Source: Beijerinckiaceae bacterium
GTDB taxonomy: Bacteria; Pseudomonadota; Alphaproteobacteria; Rhizobiales; Beijerinckiaceae
Direction of reading: 5' to 3'
Length of the DNA: 64,000 nucleotides
Assembly: GCA_019745195.1 (NCBI GenBank)
Contig: JAIETL010000059.1
Coordinates: forward strand, 29,450-93,449
The notes under the pieces are model-generated. The model did no database searches. It worked only from the letters and a program-made list of their open reading frames with translations, and was not told the origin of the DNA. This document shows positions 9,112-18,069 of this stretch, one piece after another. The number at the start of each line of letters is the position of its first letter. The stretch's first letter is position 1. The translations under genes and the position numbers were made by a program.

Positions 9112-9185
9112 CCGTCTTCAGCGACTCATATAGCCTATGAAATTCATATGACCTATGACTCCCCTCCATTCCGGAGGGGACGCCG

Positions 9186-10778
9186 ATGCCCGACAGGTAC
9201 ACATTCAAGCTCGACGCTGACGAGGCGACCTTCGCGGCTCACGCCGAGAAGTGCGTCAAGATCGACACCGAGCGGCACATGGTCCGGTCGGGTCTCACGA
9301 CGCCGACGACGGCGCAGCTGCTCGCGGGCTATCCGTATCGCTCCGGCGACATCGTCGTCGATGCGGCGTTCTGGGCCTGCACGCTCCAAAGCGATAACAC
9401 CTACGATCCGATCAAGCTGCCGAAGGCGGTTATCCAGGCACTCCAGGACCTCGGCGCCAAGCCCAGCAGGATTGCCATCATCCGAGTTCGCCAGGCGGCC
9501 CAGCGGAAGCGTCCGGAGTGGGGTGATCACTACAAGGCTCGGCTCCAAGAGATCGTCGATCGCTGCAACGTCTACCTCGCTTCGCTGTTGGACACCGAGG
9601 CCAAGCGAGAGCGGACCCGGCTCGGCTTCCAGCACTTCAACGCTGGCAGCGACCATCCCGACAACGCCGAGCGGCTGATCTTCGCCATCTGCGAAGCGAC
9701 CGGCCACGACTACGAGCGGATCGTCGACGAGTACCTGCCCAGGCTGTGGCTGCACGCACGCGTCAAGCGGATGACGCTGCGTTACGAGGACGTCGAGCGC
9801 TGGCTGACCGAGTATCGCATCGCGCTCAAGCTCAAGGGCGAGAACGACTCGCTGCCCGAGCCCGTCGACCTCGGCGACTTCGAAATGAGCGCCCAGGGAA
9901 TCCCCGCGCCTCCTGCGGCTCCGACGCGTGTCGTGGTCCCCGAAATGAAGAAGAAGCCGAGGACGGATTCGGCGGCGTACGCCTTCTATGAAATCGCCGG
10001 CAAGCCGCTGCCGCTGGTTCGCTTCGAAGGCGACCTCGGTGCCGTCTTGCGCGAGCTCTGCGAGCGGTGGCCGTGGGCGTCCGAGACGATCAAGACCATC
10101 TTGATGGACCTCGTCGGGTCGCAGTGGATCAGGCTGCGGCCGACGCTGCTGCTCGGGCCGCCGGGCACGGGGAAGTCCAGCCTGGCGCTGGCGATCGCCC
10201 GGGCCCTTGGGCTGGTGCCGACACTCTATAATGCTGCTGGCAACAGCGACGGCAGCTTCATCGGCACGAACGCTCAATGGGCCACGGCCAGGGGCAGCGT
10301 CTCCCTCCAGGCGCTTCTCCGGGCCCAGGCAGCGAACACCGTCGTCATCATCGACGAGATCGAGAAGGCCGGCACCAGCCGCCACAACGGCAATATGCAA
10401 GACGGTCTGATTCCGATGCTTGAGCCGACGACGTCGCGCTGCATCCTCGATCCCGCTCTGGAGCTTCCCGTCGACCTGTCGGAGGTCAGCTACCTGGCCA
10501 CGGCCAACGGTCTCGACGGCATCTCGTCGCCGCTACTGGATCGTCTCCGAATCCTCCACGTCCCGGAGCCGGGCCCGGAGCACCTGCCTGTCGTCGCAAA
10601 GCAAATCGTGGCCGACCTGCGGCGCGAGAGGAATGCCTCGGAGCAGTGGATGCCCGACCTGGACGGCGAGGAGATCGCGATGATCGCCCAGCACTGGAAG
10701 GGCGGCTCGATGCGGGCTGTCCGTCGAATGATCGAAACCATTGTGGCCGGGCGTGAAGCCTTCGCCCAGCGTCATTGA
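9186..10778 (+). CDS. AAA+ ATPase with Lon/MoxR-like module
   Basis: The 530-residue protein has an unrecognised N-terminal half (1-240), a Pro-rich linker (about 235-255) and a C-terminal AAA+ domain with Walker A GPPGTGKS at 324-331, Walker B VVIIDE at 386-391, a sensor-1 region (YLATANGLDGISSPLLDR, where the ATAN and LLDR arginine-finger elements match Lon and MoxR) and a lid ending in a sensor-2 MRAVRRMIE. It is a ring-forming remodelling ATPase. No protease or VWA domain is attached or adjacent, so its partner is unknown. GGAGGGG precedes the start, and four more small genes follow with overlaps, as one transcription unit to about 12159. Confidence 0.85.
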   Translation: MPDRYTFKLDADEATFAAHAEKCVKIDTERHMVRSGLTTPTTAQLLAGYPYRSGDIVVDAAFWACTLQSDNTYDPIKLPKAVIQALQDLGAKPSRIAIIRVRQAAQRKRPEWGDHYKARLQEIVDRCNVYLASLLDTEAKRERTRLGFQHFNAGSDHPDNAERLIFAICEATGHDYERIVDEYLPRLWLHARVKRMTLRYEDVERWLTEYRIALKLKGENDSLPEPVDLGDFEMSAQGIPAPPAAPTRVVVPEMKKKPRTDSAAYAFYEIAGKPLPLVRFEGDLGAVLRELCERWPWASETIKTILMDLVGSQWIRLRPTLLLGPPGTGKSSLALAIARALGLVPTLYNAAGNSDGSFIGTNAQWATARGSVSLQALLRAQAANTVVIIDEIEKAGTSRHNGNMQDGLIPMLEPTTSRCILDPALELPVDLSEVSYLATANGLDGISSPLLDRLRILHVPEPGPEHLPVVAKQIVADLRRERNASEQWMPDLDGEEIAMIAQHWKGGSMRAVRRMIETIVAGREAFAQRH

Positions 10779-10789
10779 AGGAGGCCGCC

Positions 10790-11068
10790 ATGACCGAATT
10801 CGAACGCATCGCCGACGGCATTGAGGAACTGATGTTCAACGGCCTGATCTGCCCCCTGCAAGCGACGGCATCGTGCCGGCGCGTGCGCGGGATCGCCCGT
10901 CTCGTCGATGGCGACCGGGTCTCGCGCAGCGTCGGCCTGATCATGGCGCTGGCCGAGGAGCAGCGCGCCAACGTGCCGCCGCTCGGCGACATGGACCTCC
11001 CCTTCATCCCCTTCATGTTGCCGATCGAGGACGGTCGGCCCCTGCTGCTGGAGCACTCCAATGCGTAG
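10790..11068 (+). CDS. Hypothetical protein (92 aa)
   Basis: Begins MTEFERIADGIEELMFNG after a strong GGAGG; the following gene overlaps its last codons. It is mainly helical with a hydrophobic Pro-containing C-terminal part (FIPFMLPIEDG). No family recognised; the overlap places it in the AAA+ operon. Confidence 0.6.
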   Translation: MTEFERIADGIEELMFNGLICPLQATASCRRVRGIARLVDGDRVSRSVGLIMALAEEQRANVPPLGDMDLPFIPFMLPIEDGRPLLLEHSNA

Positions 11069-11576
11069 CCCCGCCGAACGCCGCCTCGCCTACCAAGTCG
11101 AACTCGCGCGCGGGAGGCGTCTTGCCGCCGGAATCCCCGCAGACGAGACATGGTCCAAGCGCCTTCGCCAGCGCTGGCCGATGCGGCTGATGTGCTCGAT
11201 GGAGTGCGGGCCCGGGTGGGCCGACCTCGTCGAGGCCTTGAACGAACTGATCGACGTCGAGGCGACCGGTGAGTTCCGCTTCACCCAGATCAAGGAGAAG
11301 TTCGGCCAACTCCGAGCTTACTGGCACGGCGTCGACGAGCACGGTCGCATCGAGGAACTCGTCGAGGCAGCCGAGGAGGTCTCGGCGTCCATGTGCGAGA
11401 CCTGCAGCGGCGATGCCAAGGTCTGGCAGACCCAGGGCGGCCCCGGATTCGGCTACGTTCACGTGGCTTGCGACGAGCATGCGCGGCCCGGCTCAGCGAT
11501 CGTCCGCGTCAAGACCGAAAAGATCAGAACGCCGATCGGCAACTTCCGCGCCAACAAGGTCGAGGACGACACATGA
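11061..11576 (+). CDS. Phage-type hypothetical protein with C-terminal zinc-ribbon-like motif
   Basis: The 171-residue protein shows CSMECGPGWADLVEALN near residue 45, FTQIKEKFGQLRAYW near residue 75, and a C-terminal CETCSGDAKVW ... HVACDEHA pattern, four potential metal ligands. This combination (G-W-x-D-L, KEKFG-x-L-R, C-x2-C with distal CDEHA) is a recurrent unnamed protein of tailed-phage and prophage genomes, known to me by pattern rather than function. It overlaps both neighbours by a few bases, indicating translational coupling. It supports a phage-related ancestry for the island. Confidence 0.7.
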   Translation: MRSPAERRLAYQVELARGRRLAAGIPADETWSKRLRQRWPMRLMCSMECGPGWADLVEALNELIDVEATGEFRFTQIKEKFGQLRAYWHGVDEHGRIEELVEAAEEVSASMCETCSGDAKVWQTQGGPGFGYVHVACDEHARPGSAIVRVKTEKIRTPIGNFRANKVEDDT

Positions 11577-11932
11577 GCACGCTCTCGGAGAAGATCCGCG
11601 CTGCCTACAGGGATTTGGATCTCCTGAAGAGCGGCTGGCGGCCTGGCCCCGACGTCGAGGCCGTCCCGCTCGATCAATGGTTCCCGATCGTACACCGCGG
11701 CCTCGATCTCCCGGCGCTGGCGGGTGACGCAGACCATCCGCGCCTGGGCAGCACCCTGATCACGACGTCGCCCGTGTTGTGGGTCAGCGATGACCAGACG
11801 CTCGCGAGGTGCCTCAGCCGTTGGTACCGGCTCGGACAGCCCAGGCGCCTGTCGGCCAGGGTGCCGCTCTGCGGGTGGGATGACATCGCAGCGCTGGAGA
11901 CCAGGATCGCGAATACCGGGAGAGCATGGTGA
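11573..11932 (+). CDS. Small protein resembling the DUF6634 family
   Basis: The 119-residue product has the block ADHPRLGSTLITTSPVLWV followed by LSRWYRLGQP, the hallmark of a short alphaproteobacterial family of unknown function that I associate with DUF6634. ATG overlaps the stop of the previous gene (ATGA). Function unknown; it co-occurs with phage-like small genes. Confidence 0.55.
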   Translation: MSTLSEKIRAAYRDLDLLKSGWRPGPDVEAVPLDQWFPIVHRGLDLPALAGDADHPRLGSTLITTSPVLWVSDDQTLARCLSRWYRLGQPRRLSARVPLCGWDDIAALETRIANTGRAW

Positions 11933-12159
11933 CGACGCCGGTCATGAATTTCGTGGTCATCTCGGACACCGAAGCCTTCTCGAACCTGCGGGATTCCGGC
12001 GTGCTCCCGGGGCTGCTAGCGTCCGGCGTCAGGGTCATCATGCACAGCCGTCTCGCGAAGAACGTTCGCCTGGGGCGGCATCGAGAGATCCTCGACCTGC
12101 CCTGCGTTCTCGTCGGCGGCGACGACGAAATCGAGGCGATTGCCAGGAGGTTGGCATGA
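11926..12159 (+). CDS. Hypothetical protein (77 aa)
   Basis: Short alpha/beta protein (VMNFVVISDTEAF at the start, VRVIMHSRLAKNVRLG in the middle) overlapping genes on both sides. The alternation of strands and helices hints at a small Rossmann-like fold, but no motif is decisive. Confidence 0.55.
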   Translation: MVTTPVMNFVVISDTEAFSNLRDSGVLPGLLASGVRVIMHSRLAKNVRLGRHREILDLPCVLVGGDDEIEAIARRLA

Positions 12160-12398
12160 CGGATGACATCGCAAATTGGGACACCGATCCGGCCTATCGA
12201 GAGCTCAAGCGCAAGTTCGATGCCGGCGAGATCACGCGCGAGAAGCTGCTGGAGGGCGGCTGGCTTTTCATGCGCGTCCAAGCCGCCGTCGGGGCTGAGC
12301 GCTGGAAGCTCATGTCGGAGATCCTGGCGACGGAAGAGCCGGACGTCGAGGCGGCGCTGGCGATCAAGAACGGCATGCCGGGCATCCCGCCGAAGTGA
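12156..12398 (+). CDS. Hypothetical protein (80 aa)
   Basis: Starts inside the end of the preceding gene with GGAGG just upstream. Acidic, helical; YRELKRKFDAGEITREKLLEGGW resembles SHOCT-like short helical motifs (G-E-I-T-x-E), but the match is weak. No partner is known. Confidence 0.5.
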   Translation: MTDDIANWDTDPAYRELKRKFDAGEITREKLLEGGWLFMRVQAAVGAERWKLMSEILATEEPDVEAALAIKNGMPGIPPK

Positions 12399-12463
12399 GG
12401 CGCAGACGGTCCCGCTGCGTGCCGATTCGGGTGCAGGTGCAAGCCACAACAAGGAAAACGACG

Positions 12464-12937
12464 ATGACGGGAGAAAAGATGACGGCTGAGGATTGGCAGC
12501 GCCTGGCCGATGCGTACCGTCAACACGTGCCGCCCGAACCCGTGGTCGACACGGACCCTGAGGTCGCCAGGCGCCGAGAGCAAGCCCGTCGTGCCGTCGG
12601 CAGTCTCTATACCAGCGGCCGCCGCCCTTCGCTTGAATTCGTCGTGCTCACCGAGTGGTGGGTCAACGGGGTGATCACGACCGACGAAGCAATCGAGAGG
12701 ATCAAGGGCGCCGCCGAACAGCAGTACCGCCCCCCGGTGACGCCGGAAGAGCGCTGGACTGCTGGGCTGATCGGCTTTGATCAGATGCGGGCCGAGATCG
12801 GCCGCGGTGACTACGTGAAAATTGAAATCGAGGCAGCGCAGGCGGCTGGCCATCAGGCGTCTCTTGAAGCGCTGTATGCGTACGTGCGCGGCGAGATCTC
12901 GCTCGAAGAGATGACCGCTAAGAAGGGTAACGACTGA
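12464..12937 (+). CDS. Helical protein with two weak VbhA-antitoxin-like repeats
   Basis: From the ATG at 12464 the product has 157 residues. Residues around 35-75 (RRAVGSLYTSGRRPS, then LTEWWVNGVITTDEAIERI) and the C-terminus (LEALYAYVRGEISLEEM) both follow the pattern of the antitoxin VbhA fold: a helix with a Ser, then a turn, then L-x3-W/Y-V-x-G-x-I-x3-E. VbhA proteins block Fic AMP-transferases, but no Fic gene is in the window and the inhibitory Glu is not evident. A better AAGGAAAACGACG lies ahead of this start than of the upstream in-frame ATG at 12395. Confidence 0.5.
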   Translation: MTGEKMTAEDWQRLADAYRQHVPPEPVVDTDPEVARRREQARRAVGSLYTSGRRPSLEFVVLTEWWVNGVITTDEAIERIKGAAEQQYRPPVTPEERWTAGLIGFDQMRAEIGRGDYVKIEIEAAQAAGHQASLEALYAYVRGEISLEEMTAKKGND

Positions 12938-13131
12938 TGGTGCTGGGCAGCTTGAAGGAATGGGGGAAGCTCTACCCTGACTTCGTGAAAGGCTACACGC
13001 TGGAGGAGCAGGACTGGATCGGAAAATTCCTTCTATTCATGCTGCTCGACCTGAAGCGCACCGTCGACCACTGCCGTGAGTCGGGAGAGCCCCTGCCACC
13101 GATCCTGAAATCGCCGGCTAAACCTGAATAG
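12937..13131 (+). CDS. Small hypothetical protein (64 aa)
   Basis: Start codon overlaps the TGA of the previous gene. Contains LGSLKEWGKLYPDFVKGY and a hydrophobic helix IGKFLLFMLLDLK that may be amphipathic rather than membrane-spanning. No family recognised. It closes the co-directional run that begins at 8147. Confidence 0.5.
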   Translation: MVLGSLKEWGKLYPDFVKGYTLEEQDWIGKFLLFMLLDLKRTVDHCRESGEPLPPILKSPAKPE

Positions 13132-13169
13132 CGCGAGGCCTTGTTCAGGTTTAGACAGGCGCCGGCCAG

Positions 13170-13346
13170 CTAGTCCAGCGACGGCGTCGCCAGCAGGTCA
13201 GCTCGCCTGATCAGGTCTGCGTCACCATCCATCGCCTCGCCATAGACGACTACCAGCGCCGCGAGGTAGCCGCGCTGGTAGTCAGTGTCCGGAGGGTCGG
13301 CGAGGAAGCCGCGGATTGCGGCCTCGATATAGGTCTTCGTGTCCAT
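13170..13346 (-). CDS. Small hypothetical protein (58 aa)
   Basis: A 58-codon minus-strand gene beginning MDTKTYIEAAIRGFLADPP and continuing DTDYQRGYLAALVVVYGEAM. AGAGGG lies six bases before its ATG. The F-Q/Y-Q-R-G-Y-L-A-A-L pattern is familiar from short phage-type proteins of methylobacteria. It overlaps the 3' part of the interrupted frame at 13282-13617, and codon use is typical of the island, so it is likely real. Confidence 0.5.
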   Translation of the reverse strand: MDTKTYIEAAIRGFLADPPDTDYQRGYLAALVVVYGEAMDGDADLIRRADLLATPSLD

Positions 13347-13617
13347 GATCCCTCTTAGCGGCCTGCGCCGCGTCCTTGGCCGCTTTCGCGGCGATCCATC
13401 CCGCTTTCATGCCGGCGAGCCGCTGAAGCTGGACGGTGAACGCGTTCGCCGTGGCGCGGTCGTCATCGAGGGCACCGTGGAACGTCGAGGGCGCCTCGTC
13501 CCCGTTGTACATGAGTTGCAGCGCCTGCCACGTGATGCGTCCCGCCCGCTGCTACTTGCTGAACTCCTCGCGAATGACGAGGGCCCATTGCCCGCGAAGG
13601 GTCACATGCAAGGACAT
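13282..13617 (-). pseudogene. Small gene interrupted by an in-frame amber codon
   Basis: An ATG at 13617 with AGGAC upstream opens MSLHVTLRGQWALVIREEF and hits TAG at 13552-13554. The same frame then continues for about 90 codons (ITWQALQLMYNGDEAPSTF, then a Lys/Ala-rich helix) into the next gene's start. The residues on both sides of the TAG look like one continuous protein, so a Glu-to-amber change is the simplest reading. Function unknown. Confidence 0.4.
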
Positions 13618-13903
13618 CTGTCCTGCGCAATGGTGGCGGGCCCTGCGCTCGGGCAAGGCCGAAGACACCCTTTCGCTGAGGACACTGAGCTTTACATACT
13701 CAAGACGATCCAACAGGAATCGAAAAAAATGAGCGTCTTAATCCTTGGATACTGCAGTCCACGTCGCTTGGTCTAGAAAATCAATGACAGCTACGGCTTC
13801 CGCGAATTGGATCCCGTATGCCTGATGAAAGCCTCTTGTGCTTATCGAACGAAGCGGTACCCTGTCCTGAACGTGAGGCGTCCAAGCAAGTCGCCCGCTG
13901 AGT

Positions 13904-16900
13904 GTGGCATTCCCTTCCATTGTTACTTTCATCACGGTGAGCAGAGTGGCGTACGAAGACACCCCCGAAGACAGAATTCCTAACCCGCGCCAGAGCGAAA
14001 CTACCCCTTCCGAGGGGTCGCGAGAGGACAACAGTCCTAACTCCGAGGTAGCCAAAACCGACCCCTCCAGGGTCCTTCCGTTTGCCTTCACGCACCCCCT
14101 GCTTCAGGGCGCGAAGCTGTCGAATCCGGACGAGCGGAGGCCGGGTACTGTCGTCCGCTCGATGATGTACCAGCCCGGCGAGGCCCACTTCCGTTCCGCT
14201 TTGGCCTGCCTCCGGAATGGCTGGAGCGTTTACCCCCAGACCCGTGACGACAAGAGGCGGCCTTGGCTGATCGACGGCCAAGGCATTCTGATCAAAACCT
14301 ACCAGGAAGTGCGCCCCGACGAGCGCCTGGTCCATTACTGGATCGAGAAGGCGCCCTCGGCGAACGTCGCCGTTATCATGGGCCCGGCGTCGGGCGGCAT
14401 GATCGGGTTCGACATCGACTTCGACGATCTCGACAAGTCCTCCTGGGCGCAGCGCCTGGCCCAAAAGCATTTCGGCCTGACGCCCTTCCGGCGCCAGGGC
14501 CGCGCGCCGCGCATGATGTTGTTCTACCGTGTTGACCCAGGCACTCAGATCCGCTCGCGGGCGCTGAAGGTGGCCGGCTCGGACGACGCGATCGAGATCC
14601 TAGGCCAGGGCAAGTCCGTTACGATTTACGGGACGCACCACAAGACGGGCGACTACTTCAAGTGGGCCGACAAGGCCCCGGCCTTCGCCAGCACCGACCT
14701 CGCGCCCATCATTACCCAGGCGCAGCTGGACGCCTTCCTCGACGACCTCGACCACGCCTTTGAACTGGTCGGCTACCGCGCGAAGCCCGTATCCCACTTC
14801 TCGGCCGAGCTCGTGAACTTCGACGGACCGGTCAACGCGCCCCGCAACCGGATGGACTCGGGCACCTGGGAGCGGCAGGGCCTCGGCAAGCTGCTGGTCA
14901 AAGGCAGGCAGTCGTGGATGTTTGCTAGGGCGTTCGAGTACGTTCGTCTCAATACGGATGCGGTCAGGACCGACGAGGGCAGCGCCGCCGTATTCCAGCG
15001 CTACCTCTTCGAGGCCCTCCGCTACATCGCCAGGACGGGTGACTGGTCGACGGACGCCGCCATTGAGAAGGAATGCCGCTCGATCTGGTCGAGGACCCGC
15101 GCCAATCTCTTGGCCGACCGGATCAAGGCTCAGACCGTCACCGTCATCGAGGACGGCTCGCGTCAGGTCGTGGCCACCGGCGGCGTCTTGGCGATCGCCG
15201 GTGATCTGGGCAGCGCATCACGTTGGGTGCCCGCCCCAGGCTCCAAGGACCGCCGCAAGTCTCCAGTCCGCGTCGTCGAGAAGGTCGACGCTGATCACAT
15301 GCCGAACGCCGAGCGCGCCAAGGCCGTCGCACTGCTCGATGCCGATTCGCGAGAGGAAATTGGCAAGCGCGTCTCTGCCGAGGTCGAGGCGTACATCGAT
15401 TCGTTCCTCGATCTGCTCTGGGACAACGCGGACCGGATCGATGCGCTTCTGAAAGAGGGCAAGGCCTTGCCGGCCGAGCTCATGGAGATCGGCGCGCTGA
15501 TCGCGCCCACCGGCGCCGGCAAGACCTCGACGGCCATGAGGCGTTTCGTGCACAAGATCGAGACGCGTGGTCGCCTTCCCTTCGCCCTCGCGCTGATCAC
15601 TCCCAACCACAGGAACGCCTCGGAAGCCTCGGGCATCGCCCAAGCCGCGGGCGCCGCCGACGTCTGGTCCGAGATCGTGGACGCCACGCGCGGCGCCAGG
15701 GTCCTGCACTACAAGGGGAAGGCCGAAGCCGGCTGCTTGCGGGCGGACGAGGTCAGGGCCCTCCAGTCCGCCGGCATCTTCACCGCCGGCCTGTGCCGGT
15801 CCCAAGTCATTCATCCAGTCACGGAAGAAAAGACCGAGAGCTTCTGCGCTTTCTATAACGATTGCCCCTCGATCGCGCAGAGGAAGCTGGCCGAACTCGC
15901 CGACATCATCTTCCTGCCGCACGCGTACATCACGAACCCCCTCCCGAAAGAGGTCAGCGCAAGGATCGGCGCAATCATCATCGACGAGCGGTTTTGGCCC
16001 GAGCTGGCCCACACAGCCCAGCTGCCGATCGGGATTCTGCACAAGGCCCGCCGTCCCCCGTACCTGATGAAGGCCGACAAGAGGGACGGCATCACGGCGC
16101 AGGATCACATGCTCGGTCGCCATCGGGCCGCCATGGTCGTGGAGGACGCCGTGAAGTCCGGTGTCTGCCCGGCGTATGCCTTAGCCTGCTACGAGAAGGT
16201 TGAGGCGCTTTCGAAGAAGCGCGTCACCGGACTGGAGTTGGTCCAGTCGGCCAAGCTCGTCTGCTCGCGCGCCAAGGGCGGCGGTATGGAGGTCACGCCA
16301 AGCACGACCGCGGACGACATCGGCGAATTGCTGACCCGGCCCGAGGGCGAAATGCTCATGGTGGAATGGCGCTTCTGGACGATCGTCGAGGAAATCATCC
16401 ATGCCTACCGGCAGGGTCGGAAGAGCCGCGATATCAAGACCGACACCCGCATCAAGATTCTGTCGCACTCGCGCAAGATCGGCAAGGGCGACAAGGCTAA
16501 GTCGGTGGCGGATTACGCGCTGAGCCTAGGCTGGCGCATCACGCCGAATTTTTCGAACCGCCCTCTCTTCCTGCTTGACGCCTCGGCACACCCCCGCATC
16601 CTCGGCAAGATTTTCAAGGGCCGGCCGGTCAAGGTCCACAAGGTCGAGGCTCCGCTGCACCTGCGCACGATCGTCGTCGCGGAAAACATGTTTGACCAGA
16701 AGATGATCCCTTCCGCGCCGGGGAACCTGAACCGTGACGACCAGGCCCGCGCCGCCGACATCCAGTCCAAGCTCCGCTTCATGACCGCTCATGTCGCGGC
16801 GATGTATCCGACCGAGCGTGTCCTAGTCGGCTCGACGCTCGCGGGCGTGAAAGCCATGACCAACGAATGGCCGTCTCCCGACAACGTCGATTTTGCCCAC

Positions 16901-17986
16901 TTCGGCAACTTGCGCGGTTTGAATGCGTATGAGGAGCATGCCGCCGCTATCAGCTTCGGCAGGATGGAGTTGCCCGTCGACGTCTTGGACGGCCTGGTCG
17001 CGACGTTCTCCTACGATGACGAGACGCCCGAGCCGGCATGGAACGCCACCGGCACCGGCTGGATCGGTAAGCAGAAGCTCAGGGCGCCCGAGGGAGAGCG
17101 TCGCCTGATGCGCCGCGACGGCGCCTACGTGACCTTGAGGGACTCGACCTACGACGACAGCATCTATCCCTGGCACAACATCATCCGCGCGCAGTGGCGC
17201 GAGGAGGAGCTGCGGCAATTCGCGGGGCGCCTGAGGCCGGTTTACCGGAAGGGAGAAGCGCCGCTTTGGATCTGCGTGTCGACCTCGGTTCCCCATGACA
17301 TCATCGTTGACGACGTCCTGACGCTCGACCAGATCGTGAAGGGCGCCGGCTTGGGCGAAGCGGTGCGGCGCGCAAACGGTCTCATGGACGTGAAGCGGAT
17401 CGATCGCGATGTCGCTGACAGGGAGCAGGATCGCGATCGGATCTGTGGCGCCATGCGCGGCACGGACGGTCGCATGAACGAGGGCTACGCCGTCGCCAAC
17501 ATCTGGTCCGACGGTCGCCCCGAATCCCGAAAGGTCCGCATCGCGGCATGGGTGCCGAACGTCTGGGATGCGATCTACGCGAGCGAGCGCAAGCTCGGCC
17601 GCGAACTCGACCGTGTCGATGTCATCGTCGAGGCGCCGAAGGTGAACCCCCTCGCCCGCATCCCCGAGCCGTCCAAGATCGACAGGGCAATGAGCCGCCT
17701 TCCCAATGCCGCCACGGCGACCCGGCAGGAGTTCCTCCAGGAGCGCGCCGACGCCGAGGCAATCCGCCGCGAGAGGCTTCTGGAGAGGCTCACGGAGGAA
17801 ATTCGGCTAACCGATCCCGACGGCAGGATCAATATCGCCGCGATCAGGATGGAAGGCGTCGCTCCGGCCCTGCCGCTTCACGTCGCCATGATCTTGGACG
17901 CGTATCCGCCGCCAAGCGACGAGGCCGAGGAAGAGGCTCCACACCTGGCGGAGCCCGAGCCGCCGCCCATTGCCCAAACGGCCTAG
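13904..17986 (+). CDS. Primase-polymerase fused to an SF2 (XPD/DinG-like) helicase, 1360 aa
   Basis: The N-terminal third matches the bifunctional primase/polymerase (AEP) domain: the metal-binding D-x-D is FDID at about 169-172 and the nucleotide-binding T-H-H follows at about 244-246. From residue 520 an SF2 helicase core appears: Walker A APTGAGKT at 534-541, motif Ia ALITPNHR, Walker B IIIDER at 691-696 (a DEAH variant), motif III LLDASAHP and motif VI QFAGRLRPVYR. Four cysteines (611, 631, 648, 654) lie between Walker A and B, followed by ADIIFLPHAYITNP, the layout of iron-sulfur helicases. The C-terminal 200 residues are helical and Pro-rich. It would prime and unwind DNA for replication of a mobile element. 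The GTG at 13904 is uncertain; GTG 13937 is possible. Confidence 0.82.
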   Translation: MAFPSIVTFITVSRVAYEDTPEDRIPNPRQSETTPSEGSREDNSPNSEVAKTDPSRVLPFAFTHPLLQGAKLSNPDERRPGTVVRSMMYQPGEAHFRSALACLRNGWSVYPQTRDDKRRPWLIDGQGILIKTYQEVRPDERLVHYWIEKAPSANVAVIMGPASGGMIGFDIDFDDLDKSSWAQRLAQKHFGLTPFRRQGRAPRMMLFYRVDPGTQIRSRALKVAGSDDAIEILGQGKSVTIYGTHHKTGDYFKWADKAPAFASTDLAPIITQAQLDAFLDDLDHAFELVGYRAKPVSHFSAELVNFDGPVNAPRNRMDSGTWERQGLGKLLVKGRQSWMFARAFEYVRLNTDAVRTDEGSAAVFQRYLFEALRYIARTGDWSTDAAIEKECRSIWSRTRANLLADRIKAQTVTVIEDGSRQVVATGGVLAIAGDLGSASRWVPAPGSKDRRKSPVRVVEKVDADHMPNAERAKAVALLDADSREEIGKRVSAEVEAYIDSFLDLLWDNADRIDALLKEGKALPAELMEIGALIAPTGAGKTSTAMRRFVHKIETRGRLPFALALITPNHRNASEASGIAQAAGAADVWSEIVDATRGARVLHYKGKAEAGCLRADEVRALQSAGIFTAGLCRSQVIHPVTEEKTESFCAFYNDCPSIAQRKLAELADIIFLPHAYITNPLPKEVSARIGAIIIDERFWPELAHTAQLPIGILHKARRPPYLMKADKRDGITAQDHMLGRHRAAMVVEDAVKSGVCPAYALACYEKVEALSKKRVTGLELVQSAKLVCSRAKGGGMEVTPSTTADDIGELLTRPEGEMLMVEWRFWTIVEEIIHAYRQGRKSRDIKTDTRIKILSHSRKIGKGDKAKSVADYALSLGWRITPNFSNRPLFLLDASAHPRILGKIFKGRPVKVHKVEAPLHLRTIVVAENMFDQKMIPSAPGNLNRDDQARAADIQSKLRFMTAHVAAMYPTERVLVGSTLAGVKAMTNEWPSPDNVDFAHFGNLRGLNAYEEHAAAISFGRMELPVDVLDGLVATFSYDDETPEPAWNATGTGWIGKQKLRAPEGERRLMRRDGAYVTLRDSTYDDSIYPWHNIIRAQWREEELRQFAGRLRPVYRKGEAPLWICVSTSVPHDIIVDDVLTLDQIVKGAGLGEAVRRANGLMDVKRIDRDVADREQDRDRICGAMRGTDGRMNEGYAVANIWSDGRPESRKVRIAAWVPNVWDAIYASERKLGRELDRVDVIVEAPKVNPLARIPEPSKIDRAMSRLPNAATATRQEFLQERADAEAIRRERLLERLTEEIRLTDPDGRINIAAIRMEGVAPALPLHVAMILDAYPPPSDEAEEEAPHLAEPEPPPIAQTA

Positions 17987-18040
17987 CCAGCGGCCGCTTC
18001 CGACATCGTCATAGAGTAGAACGGGCGTCGTGCCCGAACG

Positions 18041-18069
18041 AACCCGGCTGCCTTCGCGCGGCCGGGTTT
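18041..18069 (+). terminator. Hairpin after the primase-helicase gene
   Basis: AACCCGGC (18041-18048) pairs with GCCGGGTT (18061-18068) and ends in TTT, about 55 bp after the stop of the primase-helicase gene. The stem is strong but the T-run is short. Confidence 0.6.
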
